This document shows, piece after piece, positions 1 through 7,444 of a stretch of DNA of 42,404 bases. The stretch is from Dysgonomonas sp. 511 (GTDB lineage Bacteria > Bacteroidota > Bacteroidia > Bacteroidales > Dysgonomonadaceae), in the NCBI RefSeq assembly GCF_010501105.1, contig NZ_QVMQ01000019.1, positions 1-42,404 on the forward strand, written 5' to 3'. A program made the position numbers and the translations under genes. The notes below the pieces were generated by a model, which was not told the origin of the DNA, did no database searches, and worked only from the letters and a program-made list of their open reading frames with translations. Every line of letters starts with the position of its first letter. Position 1 is the first letter of the stretch.

Positions 1-141
1 GTTGTTCGCTCCAGTTCCAAAGCGGGTACAAAAGTAGAAAATCATTCCTTACAATACAAATTATTCACAATCTTTTTTTTGAAGTTTTTTAAGGGAAATT
101 CGCAGCACACTATGGATTAGATGTTTACGAATCAAAAAAAA
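1..141. other. Non-coding left edge
   Basis: AT-rich stretch downstream of the phospholipase gene. I see no gene and no convincing terminator for the minus-strand operon that ends here. It holds one good minus-strand promoter (29-60) pointing out of the window. Confidence 0.6.
29..60 (-). promoter_or_regulatory. Bacteroidota-type promoter for a gene left of the window
   Basis: On the minus strand there is TTTG (57-60), 20 bases, then TACTTTTG (29-36). This fits the phylum's sigma-70 consensus TTTG (-33) and TAnnTTTG (-7) at close to the usual spacing. Transcription would leave the window to the left, so the target gene cannot be seen. The match is read directly; the activity is inferred. Confidence 0.55.
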
Positions 142-1155
142 TTAATGCATACTAAAGAAATCTGGCTTTATAACAATACCTAATCTCAAACGCTGCCTGT
201 ATTGTTTGTATTCGAGCATAGATTCTCCGTAACCATTATAATACTCGACAAACAAATATTGGTTGTCGTCGCTAAACAAACGGACGGCAAAGTTTGCTGT
301 AACATTTGCATTAAGGTTGAACCCTCCTCTTTTGGTAACCAGACAACTGAATGTATATTTTCGTCTAGGGCCAGAATAGTCCATACCTATTTGCCCCCAA
401 CCTGCATATTTTACAATATTTTTGTTGTTCGTTCCATCTACGATGGGTATCCAAGCTTTGGAGTGAAGTGTCCAACGGTCGTTTAGTGTAAGGTTGGTGC
501 CAAATGATATCTTATTCCAACTACGAGAGTCGTCACCGCCTTTTCCGTTCGACTCGTGTTCGAATTGTAGGGTTATTGTTCCCAAAAAGCGGTTGTGCCG
601 TACTAAAGCCCGCCCAAGCCCGATGGTAGGGTTATAATTCAGGTCGCGAAAAGGGAAGGACTCTTTAAATACATCCCAAAATGCTTTTTGGGTATATGTC
701 AGGAAAAAGTATGTTTTGAACGGCAATGTACTATTGGTAAGTTTCTGCCGGATGCTGACCTGAAATTTTGCATCGGAATTGTCGGATGTCGGTTTCTCGA
801 ACATATCTGTACCTACGACAAAGTAGTTATCTTTGTATATGCCGAAAGATGGCATAGCATCGAATTTATTGATCAGACTATCGGCATTGCTAAGTTGCTT
901 GGAAGGGCCAAACATAGAGCCTACTATGACATCTGCCTGATGATCGAGAAATGCCCTTACCGGGCTGCCGACACTATCTTTCCTATGGTTTTCGCTATGT
1001 TTATTATGACGATGCTTCTTTCGATATTTCTCTTCATGTGTGTTCTGTGGAACAGTATCACCTTGTAATTCTACTCCCACACTTTTTTCTTCCTGTGCGT
1101 TTACTGCCGTTGAGAAAAAAATACCACAAATTATCAAACAATATAAATATTTCAT
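142..1155 (-). CDS. pldA: Outer-membrane phospholipase A (OMPLA, PldA-like)
   Basis: Predicted outer-membrane phospholipase A1, which removes acyl chains from phospholipids misplaced in the outer leaflet. The segment EHESNGKGG...SRSWNK carries H200, S202 and N214, with the same spacing as the catalytic H142/S144/N156 of E. coli OMPLA. Signal peptide at about residues 1-21, a histidine- and lysine-rich stretch at about 42-59, then amphipathic barrel strands. An in-frame TTG six bases upstream exists, but the ATG at 1155 directly precedes a good signal peptide, giving 337 residues. It starts 15 bases after the YkgJ-type gene ends, so it is probably the last gene of the ansA operon. OMPLA normally works as a calcium-dependent dimer; that is family knowledge, not visible here. 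Confidence 0.85.
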   Translation of the reverse strand: MKYLYCLIICGIFFSTAVNAQEEKSVGVELQGDTVPQNTHEEKYRKKHRHNKHSENHRKDSVGSPVRAFLDHQADVIVGSMFGPSKQLSNADSLINKFDAMPSFGIYKDNYFVVGTDMFEKPTSDNSDAKFQVSIRQKLTNSTLPFKTYFFLTYTQKAFWDVFKESFPFRDLNYNPTIGLGRALVRHNRFLGTITLQFEHESNGKGGDDSRSWNKISFGTNLTLNDRWTLHSKAWIPIVDGTNNKNIVKYAGWGQIGMDYSGPRRKYTFSCLVTKRGGFNLNANVTANFAVRLFSDDNQYLFVEYYNGYGESMLEYKQYRQRLRLGIVIKPDFFSMH

Positions 1156-1170
1156 ATCCAAAATATATGT

Positions 1171-1650
1171 TTATTCGTCGAGTAACCGTAACAATACCTC
1201 GTAGGCTATCGGACAGGTTTCGGTATTTTTAACAGTAAGTTTGTATATTTGTTCAAACTTCTTTCTATCGGTATGTGGATATTCCCTGCACGCTTTTGGC
1301 CGATGCTCGTATATAGAGCAGTAATTGTCGGGCATAAGAAAGGGGCAAGGCATGGAGTTGAACACATAATCTCCATCTTCGTCTATTTTCAAATAAGTAG
1401 CAACTACATCCGATGGTTTCATCCTCAATGCCTTTGCAATGCGGTCGATATCTTTATCATAGATTGCAGGTCCCAGCGACCGGCAACAGTTTGCACACTG
1501 CAAGCAATCAACTTGCGAGGATACTTCTTCGTGCAGTTGCCTGACGACGGTATCCATTTTAGCTAAGCGTTTCTTATTCTTCTTATAATATTGCAAAAAT
1601 AATGGTTTCGATTTATCCGCCATTATTTTCAGGTCTTTATATTTTTTCAT
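1171..1650 (-). CDS. YkgJ-family cysteine-cluster protein
   Basis: A 159-residue cytoplasmic protein of the YkgJ/UPF0153 family (putative zinc- or iron-binding cysteine cluster). Seven cysteines fit the family pattern: C49, C52, C55 and C56 in CLQCANCC, then C102, C111 and C121, the last in the typical RPKACREYP context. The biochemical role of the family is not established. The ATG at 1650 overlaps the end of ansA by 14 bases; a second ATG at 1623 would give 150 residues and a 13-base gap instead. Close packing with ansA and pldA suggests cotranscription, but no shared function is evident. Confidence 0.85.
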   Translation of the reverse strand: MKKYKDLKIMADKSKPLFLQYYKKNKKRLAKMDTVVRQLHEEVSSQVDCLQCANCCRSLGPAIYDKDIDRIAKALRMKPSDVVATYLKIDEDGDYVFNSMPCPFLMPDNYCSIYEHRPKACREYPHTDRKKFEQIYKLTVKNTETCPIAYEVLLRLLDE

Positions 1651-2701
1651 TTACTTTGTCGTCTGTCCGCGTCATTTCTCCGACCAGAGGTACTCTCATC
1701 CTTATTTTTATCTCTTCTTTTTCGTATTTATGCCCTATCAGGAACATAAGTTTGGCTATTGCCGTTTCGAATGTGGCATCGCTACCACTTACAACTCCGG
1801 CTTTGAGCAGTTCCCTTCCTGTCTCGTAGCGTTGCATGTCTACCATCCCGATATTACATTGGGTTATGTTTACTACTATAACGCCTTTTTTTACGATTTC
1901 GCGTATCGCATCGATAAACCAGGGCGATAATGGAGCATTCCCCGAACCGTATGTTTCTAATATCAAGCCTTTTATATTTTTCATCGACAAGATGGATTCT
2001 ACAACATGCTTATTGATGCCGGGGAATAGCTTCAAGGTAGCAATACGCGTATCGAGCCTGTAATGAAAAATGGTCTTCTTTTCGTAATCGGGTGTGCGGA
2101 TAACCTTCCGGTCGTAGCGTATCTGTATGCCCGATTTGCCGAGATTGGGGTAATTGTATGACTTGAAAGCGTTGAAGTTTTCTGCATTCGCCTTCGTTGT
2201 ACGGTTGCCACGCAGCAAATCGTTTTGGAACAGGATACAGACTTCGGGCACAATCGGATTTCCTACACTGTCTTTGTCGGCTGCTATTTCGAGGGCTGTA
2301 ATCAGGTTTTCTTTGGCATCTGTCCTCAGCTTTCCTATCGGCAACTGCGCTCCGGTGAGCACGATTGGCTTATGCAGGTTTTCGATCATAAAGCTAAGAG
2401 CCGAAGCCGTGTACGACATTGTATCGGTACCATGCAGTATTACAAATCCATCGTACCTGTCGTAATTCCCTTCGATGGTACGGACGAGCATTTTCCAATG
2501 TTCGGGTGTCACCTCAGAGGAGTCTATTACAGGGTTGAACACGATATGGTCTACCTGAAATCTAAAACGTTGCAGTTCGGGTATATGGCTATTCAGATGG
2601 GCAAAGTCGAATGGTTCGAGCGAACCTGTTTCTATATTCTCTACCATCCCGATAGTTCCTCCCGTATATATCAATAAGATATGAGCATTCACATCAATCA
2701 T
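1637..2701 (-). CDS. ansA: Type I L-asparaginase
   Basis: Hydrolyses L-asparagine to aspartate and ammonia in the cytoplasm. The N-terminal YTGGTIGM places the nucleophilic threonine at T13. HGTDTM supplies T92 and D93, and K170 lies where the catalytic lysine of AnsA-type enzymes is expected. No signal peptide is present, which fits the type I cytoplasmic form rather than the periplasmic type II. At 354 residues it is of normal length for type I. The ATG is the only start just before the first beta strand. It is the first gene of an apparent ansA-ykgJ-pldA transcript. The 63-base gap upstream shows no clear promoter box. Confidence 0.93.
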   Translation of the reverse strand: MIDVNAHILLIYTGGTIGMVENIETGSLEPFDFAHLNSHIPELQRFRFQVDHIVFNPVIDSSEVTPEHWKMLVRTIEGNYDRYDGFVILHGTDTMSYTASALSFMIENLHKPIVLTGAQLPIGKLRTDAKENLITALEIAADKDSVGNPIVPEVCILFQNDLLRGNRTTKANAENFNAFKSYNYPNLGKSGIQIRYDRKVIRTPDYEKKTIFHYRLDTRIATLKLFPGINKHVVESILSMKNIKGLILETYGSGNAPLSPWFIDAIREIVKKGVIVVNITQCNIGMVDMQRYETGRELLKAGVVSGSDATFETAIAKLMFLIGHKYEKEEIKIRMRVPLVGEMTRTDDKVNEKI

Positions 2702-2764
2702 AGGCTCCTTCTTTATTTATCAATTTGTAAAAATAAAGAAATTATTATTTAAAATAAACGCTTG

Positions 2765-3418
2765 TCAAGAAAAATCAAACATTTTGATAGCATTTTTGGC
2801 AGCCAACCCTACGAAAACACTCACATCTACACCCAAAACGTCAGACACCGAACTATAAATATTACAAATAGATACTTTCGAATTATCGGTTTCGCAAAAC
2901 AATGAGTCTGAAGGAATATGCCTAACGGCATCCGCATTAAACTTCTCTCCTACAGAAAACTTAAATCCAAACTGTACCAGTTGCCTTGCCTGTTCTGCAT
3001 TACCCCTATACCCATGTAGAATCCAGGGTGTATGCGATTTATATGCCTTATGCAAAGCAATAAGTTCGTCCCAAGCTTTTACGCAGTGTATAATCATAGG
3101 CTTATCGAAGCGGATAGAAAGGTCTATTTGCTTTCTGAATATATCGGTTTGCATTTGCATATCGCCACCTTTCAGTTTGTCCAGCCCGGCTTCGCCTACT
3201 GCTACTACTTTCTTTTGTGTAAGTATCGAGGTTAGTTGTGCCAACTTTTCTTCTGCATTGCCGGAATACCAAGGATGTATGCCGCACGAATACCATGAAT
3301 TGGGGTTTTGCGCCCTCACCGCTTCAAACGTCTCAGGATATGTATTTAATATACGACGGACATCCTGCCCTTCGCCTCGGAGGCAAGTATTGTGAGTATG
3401 TATATCGTAATAAAGCAT
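2765..3418 (-). CDS. TatD-family metal-dependent hydrolase
   Basis: A short TatD-type amidohydrolase of 217 residues (E. coli TatD is about 260). All expected metal ligands can be picked out: H7 and H9 in DIHTHN, E76 in GEAGLD, H111 in IIHCVK, H135 in ILHGYRG and D178 in CETD. TatD enzymes are reported as 3'-5' exonucleases, but substrates of the short Bacteroidota members are untested as far as I know, so only the fold and metal site are firm. A hairpin with a T-tract lies between it and folE upstream, so it probably has its own transcript or depends on read-through. Confidence 0.85.
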   Translation of the reverse strand: MLYYDIHTHNTCLRGEGQDVRRILNTYPETFEAVRAQNPNSWYSCGIHPWYSGNAEEKLAQLTSILTQKKVVAVGEAGLDKLKGGDMQMQTDIFRKQIDLSIRFDKPMIIHCVKAWDELIALHKAYKSHTPWILHGYRGNAEQARQLVQFGFKFSVGEKFNADAVRHIPSDSLFCETDNSKVSICNIYSSVSDVLGVDVSVFVGLAAKNAIKMFDFS

Positions 3419-3435
3419 AGCGGTTACTGATTCTT

Positions 3436-3481
3436 AAAACTTAAAAAGCGAGGCCGTTCTTTTTTTCAGACGTGGCCCCGC
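3436..3481 (-). terminator. Rho-independent terminator after folE
   Basis: On the minus strand GCGGGGCC (3474-3481) pairs with GGCCTCGC (3448-3455), eight pairs including one G-T, around an A-rich loop. TTTTTAAGTTTT follows. It lies 26 bases after the folE stop and 18 bases before the tatD start. Confidence 0.65.
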
Positions 3482-3506
3482 AGCATTTCTTTATATTACA
3501 GAAGAA

Positions 3507-4070
3507 CTATCGTATAAGGTTGATAAATTCTTCGCGGGTTTTTGCCTGGTTAAATACTCCGGTAAAATCGGAGGTGGTCGTCGTAGAGTTTTGCTTTTCC
3601 ACTCCACGCATCTGCATACACATATGCTGCGCTTCTATAACAACCATTACACCCAAAGGGTTGAGCGTTTTCTGAATACATTCCTTTATTTGCAAGGTCA
3701 TCCTTTCCTGCACTTGCAGCCTGCGGGCAAATACATCTACAACACGCGCTATCTTGCTCAGCCCTGTTATATATCCATCGGGAATATATGCGACATGAGC
3801 CTTGCCCCAGAATGGCAACATATGATGCTCGCAAAGCGAATAAAAGTCAATATCCTTTACGATCACCATCTGGCGGTAGTCTTCTTTGAATAGAGCTTTG
3901 TTGAGTATTTCGCGAGGGTCTTCCTGATAACCTTTCGTAAGGAATTGCATAGCCTTGGCCACACGCACAGGAGTATCGAGCAGCCCTTCTCTTCCGGCGT
4001 CTTCTCCCAGAAGGTTTATTACATCTTTGTAGTGAGTCGCTAACAGTTCTGTTTTCTGTTCTTCTTGCAT
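3507..4070 (-). CDS. folE: GTP cyclohydrolase I
   Basis: Converts GTP to 7,8-dihydroneopterin triphosphate, the first step of tetrahydrofolate synthesis. Zinc ligands are C80 and H83 in CEHHMLPF and C151 in HMCMQMRGV, at the same spacing as C110/H113/C181 of the E. coli enzyme. The 187-residue length is normal for the bacterial homodecamer subunit without an N-terminal extension. It starts 26 bases after the SPOR gene and is followed by a good terminator, so it looks like the last gene of the DUF1599-doxX-tpiA-SPOR-folE group. metF, another folate gene, lies elsewhere in the window. Confidence 0.96.
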   Translation of the reverse strand: MQEEQKTELLATHYKDVINLLGEDAGREGLLDTPVRVAKAMQFLTKGYQEDPREILNKALFKEDYRQMVIVKDIDFYSLCEHHMLPFWGKAHVAYIPDGYITGLSKIARVVDVFARRLQVQERMTLQIKECIQKTLNPLGVMVVIEAQHMCMQMRGVEKQNSTTTTSDFTGVFNQAKTREEFINLIR

Positions 4071-4096
4071 TGTGAAGATTTATTTATCCGGTAAAA

Positions 4097-4600
4097 TTAT
4101 TCAACGACACGCTTTACGACATCGGAGACAACATACATCTCGCGTCCCAAAGAGGGTAATTTCTTTTTCATCTCTTTCAGTACCGTTTCGGCGTCTTCCT
4201 TCTTTACGAAGTTGCCCACACGCAAACGCCAGACTGGAGACTGGAAGTTGACAACAGCTTCCAATTCGGGAAAAGCTGAACGTACCTGTGCTTTCTTCGA
4301 TTCGGCTTCTCTTTTGGAGCGTTGCTGATTGTTACCGGAAAAAACCTGTATTTTGAATCCTTTTACTTTTACATATTCGGCATTAGGGTCTACATATCCT
4401 AATTTTTTAGTTGTATCTATCTCCTGACGGATGCCAAGTATCTTGTCGATGGTTTCGTCTTGCATGACGGTTATCCGGCCTTGTCCTGCCTTGCGGGAAT
4501 TAAGGTCTTCTATTATTGTACGATGCCCGTCCTGCGCTATGCATGGCAACGATAAAAAACAGATACAAAATGAAGTAAGGAATAAAAAATAGGTTTTCAT
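4097..4600 (-). CDS. SPOR-domain envelope protein
   Basis: A 167-residue exported protein. A signal peptide covers about residues 1-22, a short linker follows, and a SPOR domain fills about 80-158 (KGFKIQVFSG for the first strand and PVWRLRVGNF for the third). SPOR domains bind denuded glycan strands of peptidoglycan, often at the division septum. No enzymatic domain is present, so it probably acts as a peptidoglycan-binding partner in the periplasm. It sits between tpiA and folE. A hairpin lies only a few bases upstream of its start, so it may have its own promoter or be attenuated. Confidence 0.88.
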   Translation of the reverse strand: MKTYFLFLTSFCICFLSLPCIAQDGHRTIIEDLNSRKAGQGRITVMQDETIDKILGIRQEIDTTKKLGYVDPNAEYVKVKGFKIQVFSGNNQQRSKREAESKKAQVRSAFPELEAVVNFQSPVWRLRVGNFVKKEDAETVLKEMKKKLPSLGREMYVVSDVVKRVVE

Positions 4601-4604
4601 ATAT

Positions 4605-4648
4605 TATAGATAAAATAATTACGGGAATCTGCACGGGACTCCCGTAAT
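4605..4648 (-). terminator. Terminator or attenuator between tpiA and the SPOR gene
   Basis: On the minus strand ATTACGGGA (4640-4648) pairs perfectly with TCCCGTAAT (4618-4626) around a 13-base loop. The following TATTTTATC is only moderately T-rich. It ends about five bases before the SPOR start codon, leaving almost no room for a separate promoter, so partial termination is plausible. Confidence 0.5.
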
Positions 4649-4663
4649 ATGTAGTGTGTGATA

Positions 4664-5410
4664 TTAAAATCCTTCGATAACAGGAATAAACTTCTCAACA
4701 TCGAGAGAAGCACCACCAATAAGTCCGCCGTCGATGTCAGGACAAGCAAACAGTTCTTTCGCATTGCCTCCGTTGGCGCTACCTCCGTAAAGGATAGATG
4801 TGTTGTCAGCCACTTCGTTATTGTATTTTGCAGCAATCGTTTTGCGGATGTAAGCGTGCATTTCCTGTGCTTGTTCCGATGTTGCAGTAAGGCCTGTACC
4901 TATAGCCCAAACCGGCTCGTAAGCGATTACTATTTTAGCGAAATCTTCGGCCGAAAGATCGAAAAGGGCTTTTTCCACTTGTGTTTTCACTACATCGAAG
5001 TGTATGTTTTTTTCTCTTTCTTCTTTTGTTTCTCCGATACAGAAAATAGGAGTAAGCCCGTTAGCCAAAGCCAACAATACTTTTTCTTTCAGTATTGCAT
5101 CTGTTTCGCCATAGTATGTACGACGCTCAGAGTGGCCTAGTATAACATATTTGGCACCTGTAGAAGCCACCATTGCAGCCGATATTTCTCCTGTATATGC
5201 ACCAGATGCTTTGTCAGCACAGTTTTGCGCAGCTACGCCCAACTTTGTAGAAGATGCTATGCTAGCCAAATGGATAAATGGAGTTCCTATAACAACATCA
5301 CATTTCAGTTCCTTGCCGGCAAGAGCAGCTTCAAGTTCTTTTGCAAAAGCCACACCTTCCTGAAGGTTCTTGTTCATTTTCCAGTTTCCTGCTACAATGT
5401 TTTTTCTCAT
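4664..5410 (-). CDS. tpiA: Triosephosphate isomerase
   Basis: Interconverts dihydroxyacetone phosphate and glyceraldehyde 3-phosphate in glycolysis. Catalytic residues are clear: K11 in GNWKMN, H93 in LGHSERR and E165 in [11 protein letters not shown], followed by the flexible loop over the active site. The 248 residues cover a full TIM barrel. It lies 42 bases downstream of the DoxX-type gene and is followed by a hairpin. The pairing with a BT_3928-type DoxX gene is, to my knowledge, common in Bacteroidales. Confidence 0.97.
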   Translation of the reverse strand: MRKNIVAGNWKMNKNLQEGVAFAKELEAALAGKELKCDVVIGTPFIHLASIASSTKLGVAAQNCADKASGAYTGEISAAMVASTGAKYVILGHSERRTYYGETDAILKEKVLLALANGLTPIFCIGETKEEREKNIHFDVVKTQVEKALFDLSAEDFAKIVIAYEPVWAIGTGLTATSEQAQEMHAYIRKTIAAKYNNEVADNTSILYGGSANGGNAKELFACPDIDGGLIGGASLDVEKFIPVIEGF

Positions 5411-5452
5411 AATTCTAATTCTTGTTGTTTATTAAATATATTAGTCAAAGTT

Positions 5453-6778
5453 TTACTCAATTATGCCCGTCGGTTGTTCTTCTTCCTTCCTGCGCCTGTA
5501 CACCAGAAAATCGAATCCCTTGAGGCTCAACAGTGGGATCAAAAATATAGCACATATATAGAGAAGATTATCCCTGTCTCGTTCTTTTGCATCGACCAGC
5601 CGACCGTACTCTAATTGGGATAAAGGTGCTGTCAGGCTACTTTCTACAGGAACATCTATATCTGCCCATTTGTTGACCACTGTTCCATTTTTTAACAAGA
5701 CAAGTCCCGGGTTGGTACGTATTATCGTTTTCAGTGTGCGCTCGTCCATCGAACAGAATGTGAAGTTTATGGCATTATCGCCCGACCATTTCACAATTTC
5801 ATCCTTTGGCGAACCTGTAATGCAATAAAATTTATATCCATAGTCGCTGGCATAGTTCTCCACATCTTCGAAACTACCGAGATAGGACGCACTCATATGA
5901 TCCAACAACGGGCTAATCATCAGGAAGACATAACTGGTATCAGACAATACTTCTTGCGTAATATCTGCCTGACCTATTATTTCCGTCCTCCGTGAGTCGA
6001 AGTCCAGCCTATTAATTGCGAAATCCTTGATAGGCGACTCTACTCCCTCGTTCAGCACTTTGGTATCCATCCTTACGAATACCCACGTACTGTCTTCCCA
6101 AGGATAATTGTCTTCGGTAAATTCTTTCTCCACCCCATCTTTAGCATATACAAGTGTAGAGACTTCGTGCCGCCCTTCGCCTTCGTTCACATCCATCAGT
6201 TCAGGCAGGTTAGCTCCTATTTTATACGGACGGAAATCGAAAAGCGGATTATACAGGTAGTTGCGGAAAACGAAAAAGCCTATAAATATAAAGATGTATA
6301 GGAATGCAAGCCAATAGGTCTTACCTGTAAAAAGATTGGTAATACGCTCGCAATATATACAAGCCATAACAGAACAAGCCAACAATACTATATTCTTGAA
6401 GAAAGTCTGCCAGTTGGTAATAATAACGGCATCGCCAAAACACCCGCAGTCGTCCACAGGATCGGCTATTGCCAGATAGAATGTGAGCAGGGTCATAAAC
6501 ACCATCATGGCAAGCATCAGGCGGGAGTTCCACCTGCGGTAAAGCCCAAACAGCATGCAAGCACCCATCGCAAACTCGGCTATGCACAGTCCGGCTGAGA
6601 TAGGAAACGCAAGTATTGACAGCGAGGGAACGCCAAATGCTGCAAAATAATCTTCTATCTTGTATGCAAAGCCAAACGGATCGACCGCCTTCACGAAGCC
6701 TGAAAAAATAAAAGTCGCCCCCAGTACTACTCTGGAAATTTCTACAAGCACTTTTATTAGAGTATCCTTTTTGTTCAT
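5453..6778 (-). CDS. DoxX/MauE-like membrane protein with thioredoxin-like C-terminal domain (BT_3928 type)
   Basis: A 441-residue inner-membrane protein. The N-terminal 175 residues hold about five hydrophobic helices of the DoxX/MauE type, with the motif DDCGCFGD (cysteines C111 and C113) in the loop after the third. A soluble domain follows, whose C-terminal part (about 340-385) looks like a thioredoxin fold with a PGLVLLKNGTVVNKW strand-turn-strand, but without a CxxC active site. A final helix lies at about 405-425 with a basic tail. MauE-like proteins take part in disulfide or redox maturation; here the cysteine pair is in the membrane part and the thioredoxin-like part lacks one. Function is unknown. 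It starts six bases after the DUF1599 gene ends. Confidence 0.85.
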   Translation of the reverse strand: MNKKDTLIKVLVEISRVVLGATFIFSGFVKAVDPFGFAYKIEDYFAAFGVPSLSILAFPISAGLCIAEFAMGACMLFGLYRRWNSRLMLAMMVFMTLLTFYLAIADPVDDCGCFGDAVIITNWQTFFKNIVLLACSVMACIYCERITNLFTGKTYWLAFLYIFIFIGFFVFRNYLYNPLFDFRPYKIGANLPELMDVNEGEGRHEVSTLVYAKDGVEKEFTEDNYPWEDSTWVFVRMDTKVLNEGVESPIKDFAINRLDFDSRRTEIIGQADITQEVLSDTSYVFLMISPLLDHMSASYLGSFEDVENYASDYGYKFYCITGSPKDEIVKWSGDNAINFTFCSMDERTLKTIIRTNPGLVLLKNGTVVNKWADIDVPVESSLTAPLSQLEYGRLVDAKERDRDNLLYICAIFLIPLLSLKGFDFLVYRRRKEEEQPTGIIE

Positions 6779-6784
6779 TCGCTC

Positions 6785-7339
6785 TTAACCCCTTTCTTTA
6801 TCGGGAAATTCCAGTTTTATAAGTCCGAATAGTGAATAATTAATCATATCCTTGTAATTGGCGTCTATACCTTCGGATACGATTGTTTTCCCTTCATTTT
6901 CTTCTATTTGTTTTGTGCGATATATCTTTGTGAGTATAAGATCGGTGTAGGAGCTTATACGCATCGAACGCCAAGCCTCGTCGTAATCGTGGTTTTTTGC
7001 ATACATCAGTTCCTTGGTATCTGTCATATGCTTATCGTACAAGGCTAAGACTTGCTCTTCGTTTAAGTCTATGCTATCGGAATAACCGAGTTCCAGCTGT
7101 ATAAGCCCGATGATACCGTAATTGACAATGCCTATAAATTCGGAAGCGATGCCTTCGTTGATAAGGCTCACCCCTTTTTCTTCGATACTGCGAATGCGCT
7201 TTGCTTTAATAAGTATCTGGTCGGTAACCGATTGCGGCCTAAGGATACGCCACGAAGCACCATAGTCTTTAAGCTTCTTGGCGAAAAGACCACGGCATAT
7301 TGCAATCACATGTTCAAACTGCTGCTTGGTATCTGCCAT
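6785..7339 (-). CDS. DUF1599 protein with two tandem repeats
   Basis: A 184-residue cytoplasmic protein of the DUF1599 family (named nucleotide-modification-associated domain in Pfam). It is a clear internal duplication. Residues about 15-85 and 110-182 share the order [FY]AK..DY..[AS]WR..R, T D.IL.K..R...IE, EGI..... NY ..GLI.LE. I know of no characterised function for the Bacteroidota members. It heads the group that continues into the DoxX-type gene and tpiA, and has a candidate -7 box 28 bases upstream of its ATG. No signal peptide or membrane helix is visible. Confidence 0.85.
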   Translation of the reverse strand: MADTKQQFEHVIAICRGLFAKKLKDYGASWRILRPQSVTDQILIKAKRIRSIEEKGVSLINEGIASEFIGIVNYGIIGLIQLELGYSDSIDLNEEQVLALYDKHMTDTKELMYAKNHDYDEAWRSMRISSYTDLILTKIYRTKQIEENEGKTIVSEGIDANYKDMINYSLFGLIKLEFPDKERG

Positions 7340-7366
7340 GCCAATATATTTGTTTTTTATGACTTA

Positions 7367-7374
7367 CAAAGGTA
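7367..7374 (-). promoter_or_regulatory. Candidate -7 box of the DUF1599-doxX-tpiA operon
   Basis: TACCTTTG on the minus strand matches TAnnTTTG exactly and would give a leader of about 20 bases. At -33 only a weak TTAG is seen. Confidence 0.4.
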
Positions 7375-7444
7375 TGAAAAATTGTTTAATGACTAATAGG
7401 CTCTATTATGCTTTTAGCTTAAAAACAGAATAATTCAATAAACC

